Below, in pieces: positions 10,176-22,335 of a stretch of DNA of 64,000 nucleotides. The position numbers were made by a program, and so were the translations under genes. The first letter of the stretch is position 1; every line of letters starts with the position of its first letter. The stretch lies in assembly GCA_003254925.1 (NCBI GenBank), contig QANZ01013303.1:20656-84655 (forward strand). The letters run 5' to 3'. The stretch is from Chamaecrista fasciculata (Eukaryota > Streptophyta > Magnoliopsida > Fabales > Fabaceae). Under the pieces are notes generated by a model. It was given only the letters and a program-made list of their open reading frames with translations, had not been told where the DNA came from and did not search any database.

Positions 10176-10189
10176 TCATAAACGACATC

Positions 10190-11352
10190 TCTCCGGAATG
10201 TCAGGCGTGAAATTCATCATAAAGATTGGATAATGAATATGCATTTACTTTTCTACGTTAGAACATGTATTTAAACTATAAACACAATCAATCAAACAAT
10301 AGAGAGGGTACAAGATTAGGATAGGTAACTCATCCATGACTAGATTCATGAGCTATTTGCCAAAGCTCTTTGGGACAATCTATATTATGGTCACATTGGA
10401 ACAATAAACAAACATATGTATATATATTAATGACGATCCTAGTTATGTAAACAAGTTATTGTAAACCACTCTTTAGCAAACCCTAAAGAGCTACTTCATT
10501 AATCGTGAGAGAGACAGACTCTGGGAATGTCAAGGTCCCATTATTTTAACGAAATATGATCTACGACTTATATATAACAAAATTTAACAATTACAATTGA
10601 AAGAGTTAGTCATACCTCATAAATGCAACATCAACATCTGGACTTTACAATGAAACATGGTGAACTCAGGTCACATCCTTGAGGCATTCCTCAAGTATTA
10701 ACCTAATTAGTTACTCATGCTCTAAGATGAGAACTTTTCTAAACTAAGAGAGAATTGGAGCGATCTAGAGTCGATTCTGATGCTTTTAGCGTGGAATGAC
10801 GACCTCTATTTACAGTGTGGAGTAGTGTGCTTGATCCGCAAGTTCAGGGAAGATTTTTTCCTCTGGGCCGTGGGTTGCGCCAGCGGCCCAATACGAAGGC
10901 GCAGCGAAATATCTGCGATATTTCAATTATATCTTCGTATCTTGAATCGTAGCCGTGCAAAACATACTCTACTTCTTCTGAATATTGTAAGCCACGAGAT
11001 TTCCCTTTTTGAGCCGCGGGCCCAAAGAGACGGCGCAGACTCAATCTCTTCTGAAGCTTATTTGCTGACGTCATATTTTGGAATATTCCTGCGCCGTGTG
11101 AATCATCGAATCTAGGCCGGCGGCCCACGAGACGGCGCAGAGATTTCTTTTGCTCAACGCGATCTTCTGGAATATTCTGATATTTCCCTCTCGGTTTGGC
11201 CTTGTTTGGATATCTGAAACACTGAATAAACCATTAAGTAGCACCATACCTTAGTGTTGCCCTTAGCATATTAATTGGTCTAATTATAATATATTATTAT
11301 TATAAACATACCAAAAGAAGGCCAAATAACTTGTTCACTTTTGGGCTGATCA
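10190..11352 (-). mobile_element. Gypsy LTR (Athila/Tat type), 3' LTR position
   Basis: On the - strand this starts TGATCAGCCC directly after a polypurine tract (11353-11367, 'aagtgtgggggattt'). It contains a 'catgagtaactaatta' motif in U5 that is paralleled by 'catgagtagctaaatc' in the LTR at 13703. The middle (10860-11150) is GC-rich with 'gcgccgtctc' repeats and gives spurious open frames of about 100 codons on both strands. The distal boundary near 10190 is approximate. Confidence 0.55.
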
Positions 11353-13682
11353 AATCCCCCACACTTAAGACTTTGCACTCTTGAGCAAAGGTACGAAGTA
11401 GAAGAAAAAAGAATATGCCAAAGAATCAAGGAACGTTCCCAAGTTCATGATTCAAGGCCAGCACCTAGTCACAAACTACAGCTAAAGAATTCATCAAGCA
11501 AGTAACCAAGTAAAGTAGTGTAATCCAATTTTCATAAGACCAATTCCATAAGTGTATCACTCTCCTCACTAATTGGGTATCATTTCTCTCTCGTCATGTC
11601 TTGGACTAAGTTCCTACCATAAGCTTGTAGAAATTCTCAAAGTCTCCACTTTAGGTGAAATAATGATTCTTAATCAAGAGGACTTTAATAGGGTTGTAAT
11701 GTATGGGAAATGCTAATATATATGGAAAGAAATATAGGGAGAAAAGAAAGAAAATCGGTGTTTACTGAAATAATGGTTCTCTCTCCTTTTTTTTTTTTTT
11801 ACTTGAGTCTTTGACTCTTATTTGGCGCCATAAAGTTGCCTCAGCTTCTCAATATATTTTCAATTTTAACTTGAAGCTTTAAAAGGCACAACTCTCTTTT
11901 TTTTTCATTTTTATTTTTCTATGATATTTCTTTTTTTTTTTACTTGGCAATTCAAACCCATGAGGAGAGAAGCAAAAAGAAGAGTCTTGGCAAACAAAAT
12001 GCTAATTTAAAATTCAAAAACTGATAAAAGCAAGCTTAGATAATGAGGCTCAAAGAGGTTGACAATGGATGAAAGTGTTTAGGCTAGTGTATGGGGAATA
12101 AGGGTGGAAGAAAAATGCCTCTATCATAGTTCAGAAACCAATGCACATGAAGCTTTGATAAAGAGTGAAATCAAGTTCTAGAGAAAACTCATCACAAAGA
12201 CTAAAATGACACTCATATGAAATGAACAATTCGGCTCAAAATCTTCCAACAAGATTAATAAGGTTCCACTCAATTGATCTTCAGATGAATTCCAAGGAAA
12301 CAAAAGCATGACCACAATCAACCAAATGCTCAGAAATCTAAAGGAGCAAGAGTTAACTACTTTCACATGCGAATAAGACATAACCAATTAACTCAAAAGC
12401 ATAATTGAAATCTTCCCAAGCTTGAAAAATTCACCAAAGAGTTAGAAAAACTAAAGATGTGGGTTCATAAGATATCTCAAACCTGATGCTGGAAATCCAT
12501 GGAAAACTGAATGCCAAAACTAGAGATGAAGGTCAGAAAATTCCTTCAAAAGCATTTAAACACATTTATGATAGGCAAACAGAGTTCCAAAATCAAGATA
12601 AACTGTCAAAACATAAATCCAGCTCAAAAGAACACAATCAACATCAACAAATGTGTAATCAAACTATATAGCCTGCTGAAAAATGTTCAAAAGACCAAAG
12701 AGATGCCCGAAAGTTTGAAAAATTCTCAAAAATATCATAGTCAGGGAAACAATAGCTAAAAACCAGAGTGAACTCACACTCCTCCACACTTTAAACTTTG
12801 CAGTGTCCTTAATGCAAGAACAAATACAAAATAAAAACTAGGGGAAGCAGAGCTTCAAGTAGATGCACATAAAACATAACCCATAAGTAATGAAAGGAAC
12901 TTGCAAGATATAATATGAGAATGAACACAACTAGTTAGGGAAAGATAAGTCGCTGCCCAAGTATCCAGACACAACAAACAAAATCAAAATTGTAACAACT
13001 AACTCTAGAGTTTACAGATAAACTGCAAAAACTGGACACAACAAAACAAAAACAAAAGAAAAAGAGGAAAAATTAGGGTTTTTTTTTTTAAAAAAAAAAT
13101 TGAAGGGGAAAAGGGAAAAAGAAATTAGTGTTTTATTCTTTTCTCTTTCTAATTTCTTATTTTTTTTTAGATTTTTTTTATAACTTTGCCGCAAAATCTG
13201 CCATTGGGGGCTCGTGGCCAATTTTGTGGCAAGAAAAACAGTGAGGAACAATCGATTTTTTGGTTTTTCGCCGCGAAATTCGCCATTGCGAGCTCGTGGC
13301 AAAATTGGTGGCAAGAAAAACAGTGAGGAACAACCGATTTTCCAGAAATCTGCCACGGAATCCGCCACGGAGTATGTCACGGCGAGTTTCGCGGCCAAAA
13401 CTCAAAAATCCTGCACAGAAAAATCAGCGAAAAACTGACCAAAAAGTGAGTTTCCAAGCAAATCTTTGAACCAAAACCAGCATAAAATTGTCTCTAAAAT
13501 CACAATTTCCAACACACTTCAATCTCAAACGAATCAAAATAACTAAAGACTCACTACACACTAAAGAAACAAAAATTAAACAAATAAAACAAAACTAAAA
13601 ATTGACTCCCTAAGACACAAAAACGGAAAAACCCAATTCGTAAAAACTTGGCACAATCAACCGTTAAACTTTGGGAAAAGTT
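11353..13682 (-). mobile_element. Non-coding internal region of a gypsy element (- strand)
   Basis: Bounded by a polypurine tract at its left end and a PBS at its right end, both in - orientation. It carries long A/T tracts, a second PPT-like 'aaagtgtggaggagtg' near 12780, and the phrase 'cttattccccatacactagcc' (12079-12105 inverted) typical of gypsy 3' untranslated regions. No gag or pol frame was found. A two-unit tandem repeat of about 75 bp lies at 13185-13340. Since the two flanking LTRs differ in sequence, this may be a join of two elements. Confidence 0.5.
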
Positions 13683-13700
13683 CCCCGGCAACGGCGCCAA
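13683..13700 (-). other. Primer-binding site, gypsy Athila type
   Basis: - strand TTGGCGCCGTTGCCGGGG, two bases from the LTR at 13703. The same motif appears on the + strand at 15096, on the other side of that LTR. Confidence 0.7.
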
Positions 13701-13702
13701 TT

Positions 13703-15075
13703 TGACCGGACCCATCGCTAGGTGGCCAAAATACCGGAATTAATGCACTATAGTGGTGCAATCCGAGTCGATCTCTTGAGGAACTTTTGTGCAAAGTTTA
13801 AAAGCAAACAATACCAAATTATCACTAATCGGGCGAAAGCAAGGAAAATCGTTCTTGAATGTGGATCTAATACCTAAGACAAAAATTAAATAAACCAATA
13901 AATATTTTGGGTTTTTGATTAAAAGGACTAAATTGAAAGAAATAATAATACGAATAGATTAACAAAATTGAGAAAACACCCGACAGAGCAATTGGATTAA
14001 GCAATTATCACTACTAAATATAAATGGAGTATTTCCACACAAATCATCGTAAGATAGTCACTAATAACTCAATGACCTAGATTAACAACCCTATCATGCA
14101 AACACCTTAAACAAGATAGATCCACAATAAGTATTGAAAACCTCATTCAATTGATGATAAAAGAAGATCAAGAAACATAATCTTTCTAACAATAACCATT
14201 GTCAAAGCTATATATCTATAATTATAACCAAACTAGTATAAACTCAAGGGTTACAATCAAGATATAATTGGAAGAATTAAAACCAAGTTCTTAATCAAGA
14301 AACAAGAATTAGATTCACAACTAGTTCTTAGGTTCAACTAGAGAACAAGAACAAGAAGAGAAAACCCTAATTCTAGTGTGAGAAAAACTCCCTATGTGAA
14401 ACCCTAGCTCATGCTTTCTCCAATGCTCCTCTGGGTATGAAGATTTAGCTACTCATGATGCAGATATACCAAACCAAGCCCAAATCCGGACTCAACAGCC
14501 ATGGCACCAAGAAAGCTCCAAGAAGATGAAAGATAGCCAAGAACTGAGAACAAGAATGTGTATTCTCACCCAAGAAGGGTGTGTAACCCCCAAACTGAAC
14601 TAAGGAACCCTCATATATGAAAATTTCGGCTTATCCCAAGAAAATCTAGGTCAGAATCATCCAAATCAGGGTTGGGCCTTGTTAATTAAAATTAGTCGCA
14701 GATCCTGCCGCGAAACCCGCCCCCGGCCAAATCTACGGCGAGATCTAGAAAATTCATATTTTTGTGCTGGTTTGGTCCCTGACTCGTCTCCAATGATCCT
14801 CGGGTCTTCCTTTGAGTATTTCAATGCTTTGGACTTCATTTAGAACTGTCAAAACACTAAGAAACTATGTGAATTCTCAGGATAAAAAGGATCAAATAAA
14901 TAATAAAGATTAAACCCGAGAAAAATCACACAATTAATCACAAAATAGTCCAAATAATCATCAAACCTCAAGGCATAATATTTTATCATAAAAGGACATA
15001 AAGGCAAGCGAATGAATCCCAATTGAATATAAAATGCCTTAAAATGTCACTAAAATGTATGATGAAATATGGTCA
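13703..15075 (-). mobile_element. Gypsy LTR (Athila type), - strand
   Basis: 1373 bp with inverted ends TGACC/GGTCA. Read on the - strand it has the order expected of an LTR: AT-rich U3, a GC-rich part ('cgcggcaggatctgcg' region, about 14698-14750), then a pyrimidine-rich leader with 'catgagtagctaaatc' and 'agggttttctct', then the PBS at 13683-13700. Its mate has not been found. Confidence 0.65.
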
Positions 15076-15093
15076 GATCAGTGTCGCATCAAG

Positions 15094-15399
15094 TTTTGGC
15101 GCCGTTGCCGGGGAACTCTTTCTTGAGTTCCTAAAAAAATTGTGATTAGTTTTTGAGTCTTTTTCCTTTTTGAGTCTTTATTATTTATTTTTTTTTTAGT
15201 CAAGTCTTGTTTTGATTTTTGAGTCTTTATTTTAGTCTTGTTTTTGTTTTCTTTTAGTGTTTATTTTGAGTCTTTTAATTATTTGTTTGAGTCTTTATTT
15301 TTGTCTATCTTGTTTGAAGTCTTTTATTATTTTTTATTTAATTTTTAATTTTAAAATTTCGCTAGTTTTTATTTTATTATTTAATATCCTTTCTAGTAT
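15094..15399 (+). mobile_element. PBS and leader of a + strand Athila-like element
   Basis: 'gttttggcgccgttgccggg' (15094-15113) is the PBS of an Athila-type gypsy element, preceded by only a short remnant 'gatcagtgtcgcatca' of its own 5' LTR. The leader is T-rich with about eight loosely repeated 'ttgagtcttt' units before the gag start at 15400. Confidence 0.65.
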
Positions 15400-16320
15400 A
15401 TGCCTAGGAGACTTTTAGAACCTATAGTTCCCCTAGACTTGGATTCAGATAAAACACTTAGATCCCTTAGAAAAGTAAGAAAAATTTAGATATGGAAAAT
15501 TCAGGCAATAATTGTAGGTTAGATAACTAAGAACGCGAAGAAGTTTGCCAAAATCACGGTCTAAATAATGGACAACCTAGACCGAGAAGATCTATAAGAG
15601 AAGCATCCCAATCTAACGAATAATATGAGGTTCGGAGAAACGTGTTCCCTCAAATCCAAACGGACTTTGAGATCAAAGGACCACTTTTCAATGGATTACC
15701 TAAGTTCCATGGATTGGCCAGTGAAAATCCTTTTACTCATTTGAATAACTTGTATCTTCACTGCTGAACCATGAAACCACTAAGGCCAGGCATAGAGGAG
15801 TGATGTGGAAAGTATTCCATCTCACACTCGAAGGTAAGGCGCTAGATTGGTATACTCATCTAGGAACTTATGAACGGACAACTTATCTGTCCTAGGAAAA
15901 TTTTAGAAGGTCGTTTCTCGACAAGTACTTTCCCGAAGCTAAAGCATCTGCCGCTAAACAGCAAATCTCAGTTGTGGAACAACGAGATAACGAAACGTTA
16001 CTCGAATACCTAACTAGATACCAAGACCTTTTAGTAAAGTGTCCTAATCACCAGTACATTGAGGAGCAATTAGTGGAATACTTTTGTAGTGGACTTCTAG
16101 ACGAAAAGGCTAATCATATTGATGCCGCGTCTAATGGATCCATCACAAAGTTGGATGTCGAGACCACTTGGGAGCTAATCAAGGAAGTCGCCCTCAAGCG
16201 AGAAAACCGAAGAAGACGTACCCGTGCTGTCAAGGGAATAGCAACCCATGATTCAGACCCGATGATGGAGAAATTGGCATCAGACATGGACAGTCTAGCC
16301 ATAGCTGTCAAGGCAATGAA
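15400..16320 (+). pseudogene. Athila-like gag, 5' part (decayed)
   Basis: ATG at 15400 opens 'MPRRLLEPIVPLD', stopped at about 15489. Gag-like sequence then continues with frame changes ('FNGLPKFHGLASENPFTHL' near 15690-15745). A good open frame runs from 15974 to the insertion at 16321, with the retrotransposon gag block ('KYFPEAKASAAKQQI', 'NETLLEYLTRYQDLL', 'LVEYFCSGL'). Gag forms the particle that packages element RNA. The frame is broken by the solo LTR at 16321 and resumes at 19572 in the same phase, so before the insertion this part was continuous. Confidence 0.8.
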
Positions 16321-19300
16321 TGTTGGGAAATCACAGAGCGAGCGCAGCGAAAAAATTAAAAAAAAAAAATTTAAATATGCTAACTCTGTGATTCCTTCGA
16401 GGATCCACTAATTATATTTATACCAGGAAAGTAAAGATGTTTACCTATATTCCAATCGGTGACTTATCATGTTTGCGAATTTGAGAAGTCCACTCCGAGT
16501 GTCCTTCCTCTACCGGTGATCCACACGAGCAGTTTGGCAGATGCCTAGGTGCTAGCCTCCTTCACTTCTTCCCAAGTGAATACGGAACTCTATCTATGAT
16601 TCTTGAATGATCAAGAACCGTTCTTGATACTCAAGATTGATTGGGGTATACTATATTATCAGGTGCAGGTCTAACTCTCTTTCTCCAAGAAGAAAATCGA
16701 CTCACTCTCACAAAACTAGGACTTGGCAAATTTTTACTCTCAACAAGGCACTAGGCGAAATTCTTAGTCTCACCAAGAATTGGTTGTGTGTTGTGTAGTG
16801 TTTGTTAGGCGCCTAGGCCTCTATTTATAGTTTCCTCATTCCCAAATTTAGGGAATCCTAATCCAATTAGTGAATCCCTAAAATCTTGAATATCTTAATT
16901 CTATAATTAATATATTTCAGAGAATCTTTTGATTTATAATATCTAGGGGTGTTCAAAAGTCGGTTTGGATCAGTTTGGATAATTTTTTCCAACCGAACCG
17001 AACAGATTGGATGACAACCAAAGTCATCCAATCAATCCAGTCATTTTGAGTCATCCAAACCAATCCAAACCGACTTCAATCGGTTTGGATTGGATCGGTT
17101 AATCGGTTCCAATATAAAAAATCTGAAAACTTCATAAAAACTCAAAAAAATTCAGAATCAATGCATATTAATCCCTAATTTTATAACAAAATCAATATAC
17201 CACCTAAAATGTCATTGTCTCAGCCAGCAAACTTTTTTGTTTGATAAAAAAGTGCTAGATTCATCACTAAAACAAGTCAAATTACATAATTACATAACAA
17301 AACAAGTCAAATTACATAATAATCAGATTCATTACAGTGCAGAAAACATAAAATTTGGCAGCAAATGAACAGCACCAAGAACAACAACAGCATCAAGTAA
17401 GAACAGTAAGATTAGCACCAAGAACAACAAGAATAACAGTAAAAAAACACAAAAACAGCGCCGAGCACGGCGAACGAGCACGGCGACGAGCAACAGCAGC
17501 GACGAGAACGAAGCAACACAACGAACAGCAACAGCGACAACGAGCAGTGAGACTGGCGACGAGCAGAACCGCGAGCAACAGCAGCGACAAATAGCGGAGA
17601 CGAGGAGAACGCCTGGCAACGACGACGACGACAGAGATTGAGTGAATGAGGGACGAATTTGTTGAATGTTGAGGATGGAGAGAGGCGCTAGGGTTTTCGC
17701 AAGTTGGAGAAGGAATAGAGGATGGAGAAATGAGTCAATGACCGTGCGGCTAGGTTTCATTTTTTGAAGATGTGGTATGAGTCATTAAAGGGGTAGATGT
17801 AATCTTTGGTTCGGTTGGTTCGGTCGGTTTTGCATGTTAAAAAAAAAACCGAACCGAACCAATCGGTTTTTATAAATTCAATCCAATACAACCGATTATA
17901 TAATTGGTTTTGGTCGGTTTTGGTTGGATCGGTTTGGATCGGATCGGTTGGGTTTGGATTGGTTTGGATCTGAACACCCCTAATAATATCACACTTAATA
18001 TTATAATTCAAAATTCAATAGGTGGCAATTTAAATTTGAGACTCAAGATCAAATCTTGAAATCAAATCTTCATTGCTCAAATCCTATTGGTTGGAATGAG
18101 TCATGAGGAATTGATTTTATAATTAAAATATTACTTTAATATTTTATATCATAAAATTCGATTTTGCACATATCTTTTATAATTTGATTTTAAATTTTGC
18201 ACATATCTTGCACTCCAAGGAACAAGTCCATGCGCCATCCTCATGTAGTTCTAGAGGAATTCCATAACAACCCAACTTCTTAGGTAGTTATAACTAACTT
18301 TGTTAATTCCTAACAATATCGAATTAAAATATCACTTTAATATCTTTAATTCAAATCCTGTATCTTTTCAAAAAGATATTGTTTTGAATTCAAAATTCAA
18401 ACCTTGTTATCTTTATTTAATTAACAAAACATTTTCATTAATTAAAATAAGACCAAAAGAGGCGCCACCCTCATTCCTTGTTTCCCCAATATTAGTGAAT
18501 TTAATAAATCAATAATTCCCTAACTTTTAGGAAACTTATTTAATTTATTATTCCCTAATATTTTAAACAAGAATTTAATATTTAAATTTGTCCAACAAAT
18601 TTGAATACCACAATCATAGATATTTATTTAAGACAAGATTTAATGTCCTAAGACATCTAACTATGTCTTAAATTGTGTCACCAAAGTGACTCACGAGTTA
18701 ACCCTAATTCGTGTCCCAAAAATGGCATCTTGATCCTGCTCATGTGTGACCTAGCAGGCCTCACGTGAAGTTGGCAGCAAGCCATCTCTATGACTCACAA
18801 GTCGAGAGCGGACTCTAGCAAGCCATCTCGACTACCCAAAACACGTGAGTTATCGCTTTAACGTTAACGACTTAACCTAAAATACCACCTTGTCATAATC
18901 CCTATTGTCACACGATATTTTGGTCATGGATTAGGCACGGGAATGTCATCCATAATCCAAACCACAACTTTCTCGATTCCCTGAGTTAGTCCCAATTCCC
19001 AGCGTGGCCACGCATTTCTTGGACAGACTCATCGAGGGCGCCAATTAAATATCTCTCATCTTAATGAGGGACAAAATCCCATCTTAGTCAACCACATTCC
19101 TCAGCACGGAAATCAACCAAACCCGTACCTAGCCTGTATGGCTACCCTGCTATGGGCAACGTTGGACTAGGCCAAAGTTTGACAACTACAATGCCAGAAT
19201 AGTCAAAACCTCAGGTCTAACGATATCGTGACAGGTGTACAGGAGAGGCTAGCTTATGACTAAACCCATGCAGGACTCTCCGGGTCGGTCCAGCAACTTG

Positions 19301-19571
19301 TAACCCTTACATAATTGCATCATGACTCTCGAGAAGCGTCTAGTGCATGTATCTCTATACACCGAGGTCATGCTGGTCTTGGTTCATTTATGTTCCCACG
19401 TGAATGATCGACCAGGGACAATTTTAGATTAATTGTCATATAATTAATCAAGGATGCTATCATAGTAAACATGCTAATAATATGATAACAACATAATTTA
19501 TCTCCATAAATTAATCAATATGTTCAAAACATATACATAAAATGATTGGTCCTAGGGCACAATCTCCAACA
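16321..19571 (-). mobile_element. Copia-type solo LTR inserted in gag
   Basis: Begins TGTTGGGAAATCACAGAG and ends CAATCTCCAACA, with a perfect 5-bp target duplication 'atgaa' (16316-16320, 19572-19576). Once the nested hAT element and its duplicated site are subtracted the LTR is about 2.2 kb. There is no internal coding region, so it is a solo LTR. Orientation is taken from similarity to the LTRs of the copia element whose genes are on the - strand. Confidence 0.88.
16944..17982. mobile_element. Non-autonomous hAT element with GC-rich core
   Basis: 1039 bp with terminal repeats TAGGGGTGTTCA/TGAACACCCCTA and an 8-bp duplication 'ataatatc' (16936-16943, 17983-17990). Subterminal arrays of 'cggtttggat' and 'aaccgaacc' are typical. 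The interior has a GC-rich, CAG/CGA-rich island (about 17345-17640) followed by 'gcgctagggttttcgcaag', which looks like a plant 5' leader. No transposase. Same size class as the element at 58032-59079. Confidence 0.85.
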
Positions 19572-20423
19572 ATGAATGCTAGGTTAGCTACTTCGCCAAG
19601 AAAAGTCGTTCTTGTGACCGCACCTTGCTCTGTGTGCGATTCATATCAACATGGAACTAGGGAATGTCCCCATCAACCCGAGGAAGTTTCGGCCATGTAT
19701 CAACAAGGCCCTAATCAATTTCCTAGAAGATTTGAAAATAGATTTAGGACTGGAAATTATTTCCAAAACCAAAAGTTTAATAACCCAGCTCCTCAAAGAC
19801 AAAACCTATCTTCAACCGAAACTGACACTCAACTCCTCATTAGAAAGTTTGAAGAATCTGAAGCTCGAACTTCGAAGAGATTCAATGATTTGGGACAAAG
19901 GATCGATCTTCTTTCTAAGGAGATGGAAATCGCGAAAAGAAAGCACGATCATCTTGAACAAGAATTCGTTCAAGCAACCGATGTTAAAGTTAATAACACA
20001 AGTGCCCCTAGTAGTTCTAAGGCAGTTCATGCCATTACCACTAGAGAAACCGAACCTATAGAAAACCCTGCTCAAGAAACATTAGTGCAAACCCTAGAAG
20101 AGCCTGAGCCTGAAGAGATATTCATAGAGATCAAGGGTGGAGAAAACTTTAAGGCCATAATAGAGAAGCACCCTAAGTATGCCCAATTCTTCTTTGGTTT
20201 CAATTATAAGAAGGAAAAGGTAGAAACTCATGTTGTGAAGAAATTGGAAACTGAGGAAGAAACTAAGGTAGAAACTAAGGTAGATGACCTCCCGTTTCCA
20301 AGCTCTCATGTAATGACTAAGGAACAACTAGAGGATAAAAAGGATAAGGAGATAGAAGACTTATTTGGAAAACTAAAAGTCAATGCCCCCTTATTATATT
20401 TGGTTAGGAAAGTCCCTAGGTAA
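19572..20423 (+). pseudogene. Athila-like gag, 3' part with zinc knuckle
   Basis: Continues the gag frame after the solo LTR. A CCHC knuckle (CSVCDSYQHGTREC; C-x2-C-x4-H-x4-C) lies near 19625-19670, followed by a Gln/Asn-rich stretch and an acidic, Lys/Glu-rich region. The frame ends at a single TAA at 20421-20423; beyond it the same frame stays open into the protease. This looks like a single mutation in an otherwise continuous gag-protease reading frame. Confidence 0.8.
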
Positions 20424-21698
20424 ACTAAGGTATTTAAAAACTTAGTTGAGAAAAAGAAAACATTCCAAAGAAAACTTCAACTAAGTCCTACCATTTCAGC
20501 CCTTCTAAACCCTAAGATACCTATAAAACGCAAGGATCCTGGTTCATTCACCATCCCTTGCATGATAGGAAAAGCCGTAGTCAATGGAGCATTGTTGGAC
20601 TTAGGAGCAGCTATGAACGTTATGCCCAAGTCAGTCTACGATTATTTGAATATGGACGGACTTAAGCACACAGGGTTGACCCTGCAATTAGCCGACAAAA
20701 GCAGCAGACGTCCCCTAGGAATAGTGGAAGATGTCCTAGTCAAAGTGAAAGGTTTAATCTTTCCTGCTGACTTCTATGTCCTAGACACCGGTAGTAATAG
20801 AGCTACCGATTACACCATAATCTTAGGCAGACCTTTCCTACGGACCGCTAATGTCAATATTAGCATGAAGGATGGAAAGATCAAGATCGATAATGGACAT
20901 CAAAATATCACACTTACGATGTACGAAGCGGAGAAATCCGATGAACACCCCGTGTTGGAAACACGAAGTATTTGCACATCTAACAAAACTCTAGGAGAAA
21001 AACCTAAAGAGGAGGATCTCGAATTTGAAACTCTTTTAAATTTAGAACCTCCTGATCCTGGCTTGCATATACCAGAAGCATACTTTGAAGACATGAACAT
21101 TAGTTCACTCTTCGAGGAAGAGGAGGAAGACCTCGTAACTTCCAAAGTAAAAGAGAAACCAGCACCCAAACAAATTATTTCCAAGCACAAGGCTGTGTGG
21201 CAGCCTGTTCACCATAAAACTAACCCAACTATAGCCCCGTGCTATAGTGTTTTTAATTTTGCAGAAAAGGAGATGGGAGTAGCGAAAAAGCCAAGGACCC
21301 TATTCTCCATGTGTTCCTGCAAGAACTTAGGGATAGGTGCTGAATGTCTAAGTGATGAAGAATGGCTCCATAATGTAGATGCCGTATGCAAGAATGCAAC
21401 CAAAAGGATTCATGTGGACTTCATAGGCATAGACAAGGTGCTCGATCCGAAGCGCAAAGGAATAACAATCAAAGACTTGGATCAGTCCATTGGATCGTTC
21501 AATGATGATGCAGGGATCACACAAAAAGGTACGCTCGCAAAAAAATATGCACTTTATCGGCTTTTTATGCGAGACTACTACTATAGGACTAAGTTTCATA
21601 AGACACGTCAATTTAGGATAAATAAGAGAACTAGATATCGACCACGCATAAAACTTAAAAATTTTAAAAATAGGAAGGTGGTACGAAATCCTATCTGA
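20424..21698 (+). pseudogene. Athila-like aspartic protease region, no reverse transcriptase
   Basis: In frame with gag. 'KDPGSFTIPCMIG' leads into a retropepsin-like domain with ALLDLGAAMNV (DLGA in place of the usual DTG/DSG, as is common in Athila relatives), then 'LQLADKSSRRPLGIVEDVLV' and 'IILGRPFLRTA'. The last 150 residues ('KRIHVDFIGIDKVLDPKRKG' onwards) match nothing I recognise and end in a basic tail. RT, RNase H and integrase are absent: the polypurine tract follows at 21857. Internally deleted or gag-protease-only element. Confidence 0.8.
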
Positions 21699-22335
21699 AC
21701 CACACTCTTCAAGGACAAGGATGGCAACCGATGTGGACAAAGGATCTCTACCGAGCGAAGGATAGGCGGATACTTCGTAAAAACATGCCACGAAACCTTC
21801 AGGCCACCCTGAAGAAGTTCCGCAATGCCTTTTTCCCACTTACACGGTTTCCACGTAAGTGTGGGGGAAGAAGAGGGTTATCCCAAACCCTAATTCGTAG
21901 TTTAGGACCCTAGAATTTGTATTAGACAAATTCTAGCCTTTTAATTCTTAGCATTCTTAGTTTTGGTTTAATTCTTAGTTAGAGTCTGACAACCAAGCGA
22001 CAGAAATAAAAATTTCAATTTTAATTTCTGCGCCGGCGGCGCACCTGGCGGCCCAACGTCAAATTATTTGGAGATTTTAATCGCAATTAAACTCTACCAA
22101 ATGTGATTTAAATTCAAATTTTTAATGAAGCAGATTTGACGAATATATTAGGAATATCTTAGATTTTCATCCTATAAATACCCCATCAAACCTCTAGGCT
22201 TCTCACAAATCTCAAAAGGTCTTATTCACTCCAAAAGCTCCTAGAGCACTCTCTTGAAAGCTAAAAATCGTTCTCCTTCGAAGTTTTCTTCCAAATCTAA
22301 GGTAAGCCTTTACGGTTTTATGTGAATTCGCTAGT
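21699..22335 (+). mobile_element. 3' end of the Athila-like element: PPT and LTR fragment
   Basis: 'aagtgtgggggaag' at 21857-21870 is the polypurine tract of this element class. After it come a GC-rich patch ('gcgccggcggcgcacctgg', about 22030) and a TATA box 'cctataaata' (22171-22180) followed by a pyrimidine-rich leader. This matches the U3-R order of a + strand LTR. It stops where the copia-type LTR begins at 22336. Confidence 0.55.

Noticed and set aside
10780-11128. Frames of 94-111 codons on both strands
   Set aside because: GC-rich U3 part of a gypsy LTR; no domain, and overlapping frames on both strands reflect composition.
17332-17760. 142-codon - strand frame and + strand CAG-rich frame
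   Set aside because: Low-complexity Leu/Val/Ser or Gln/Arg sequence inside a hAT element; no recognised protein.
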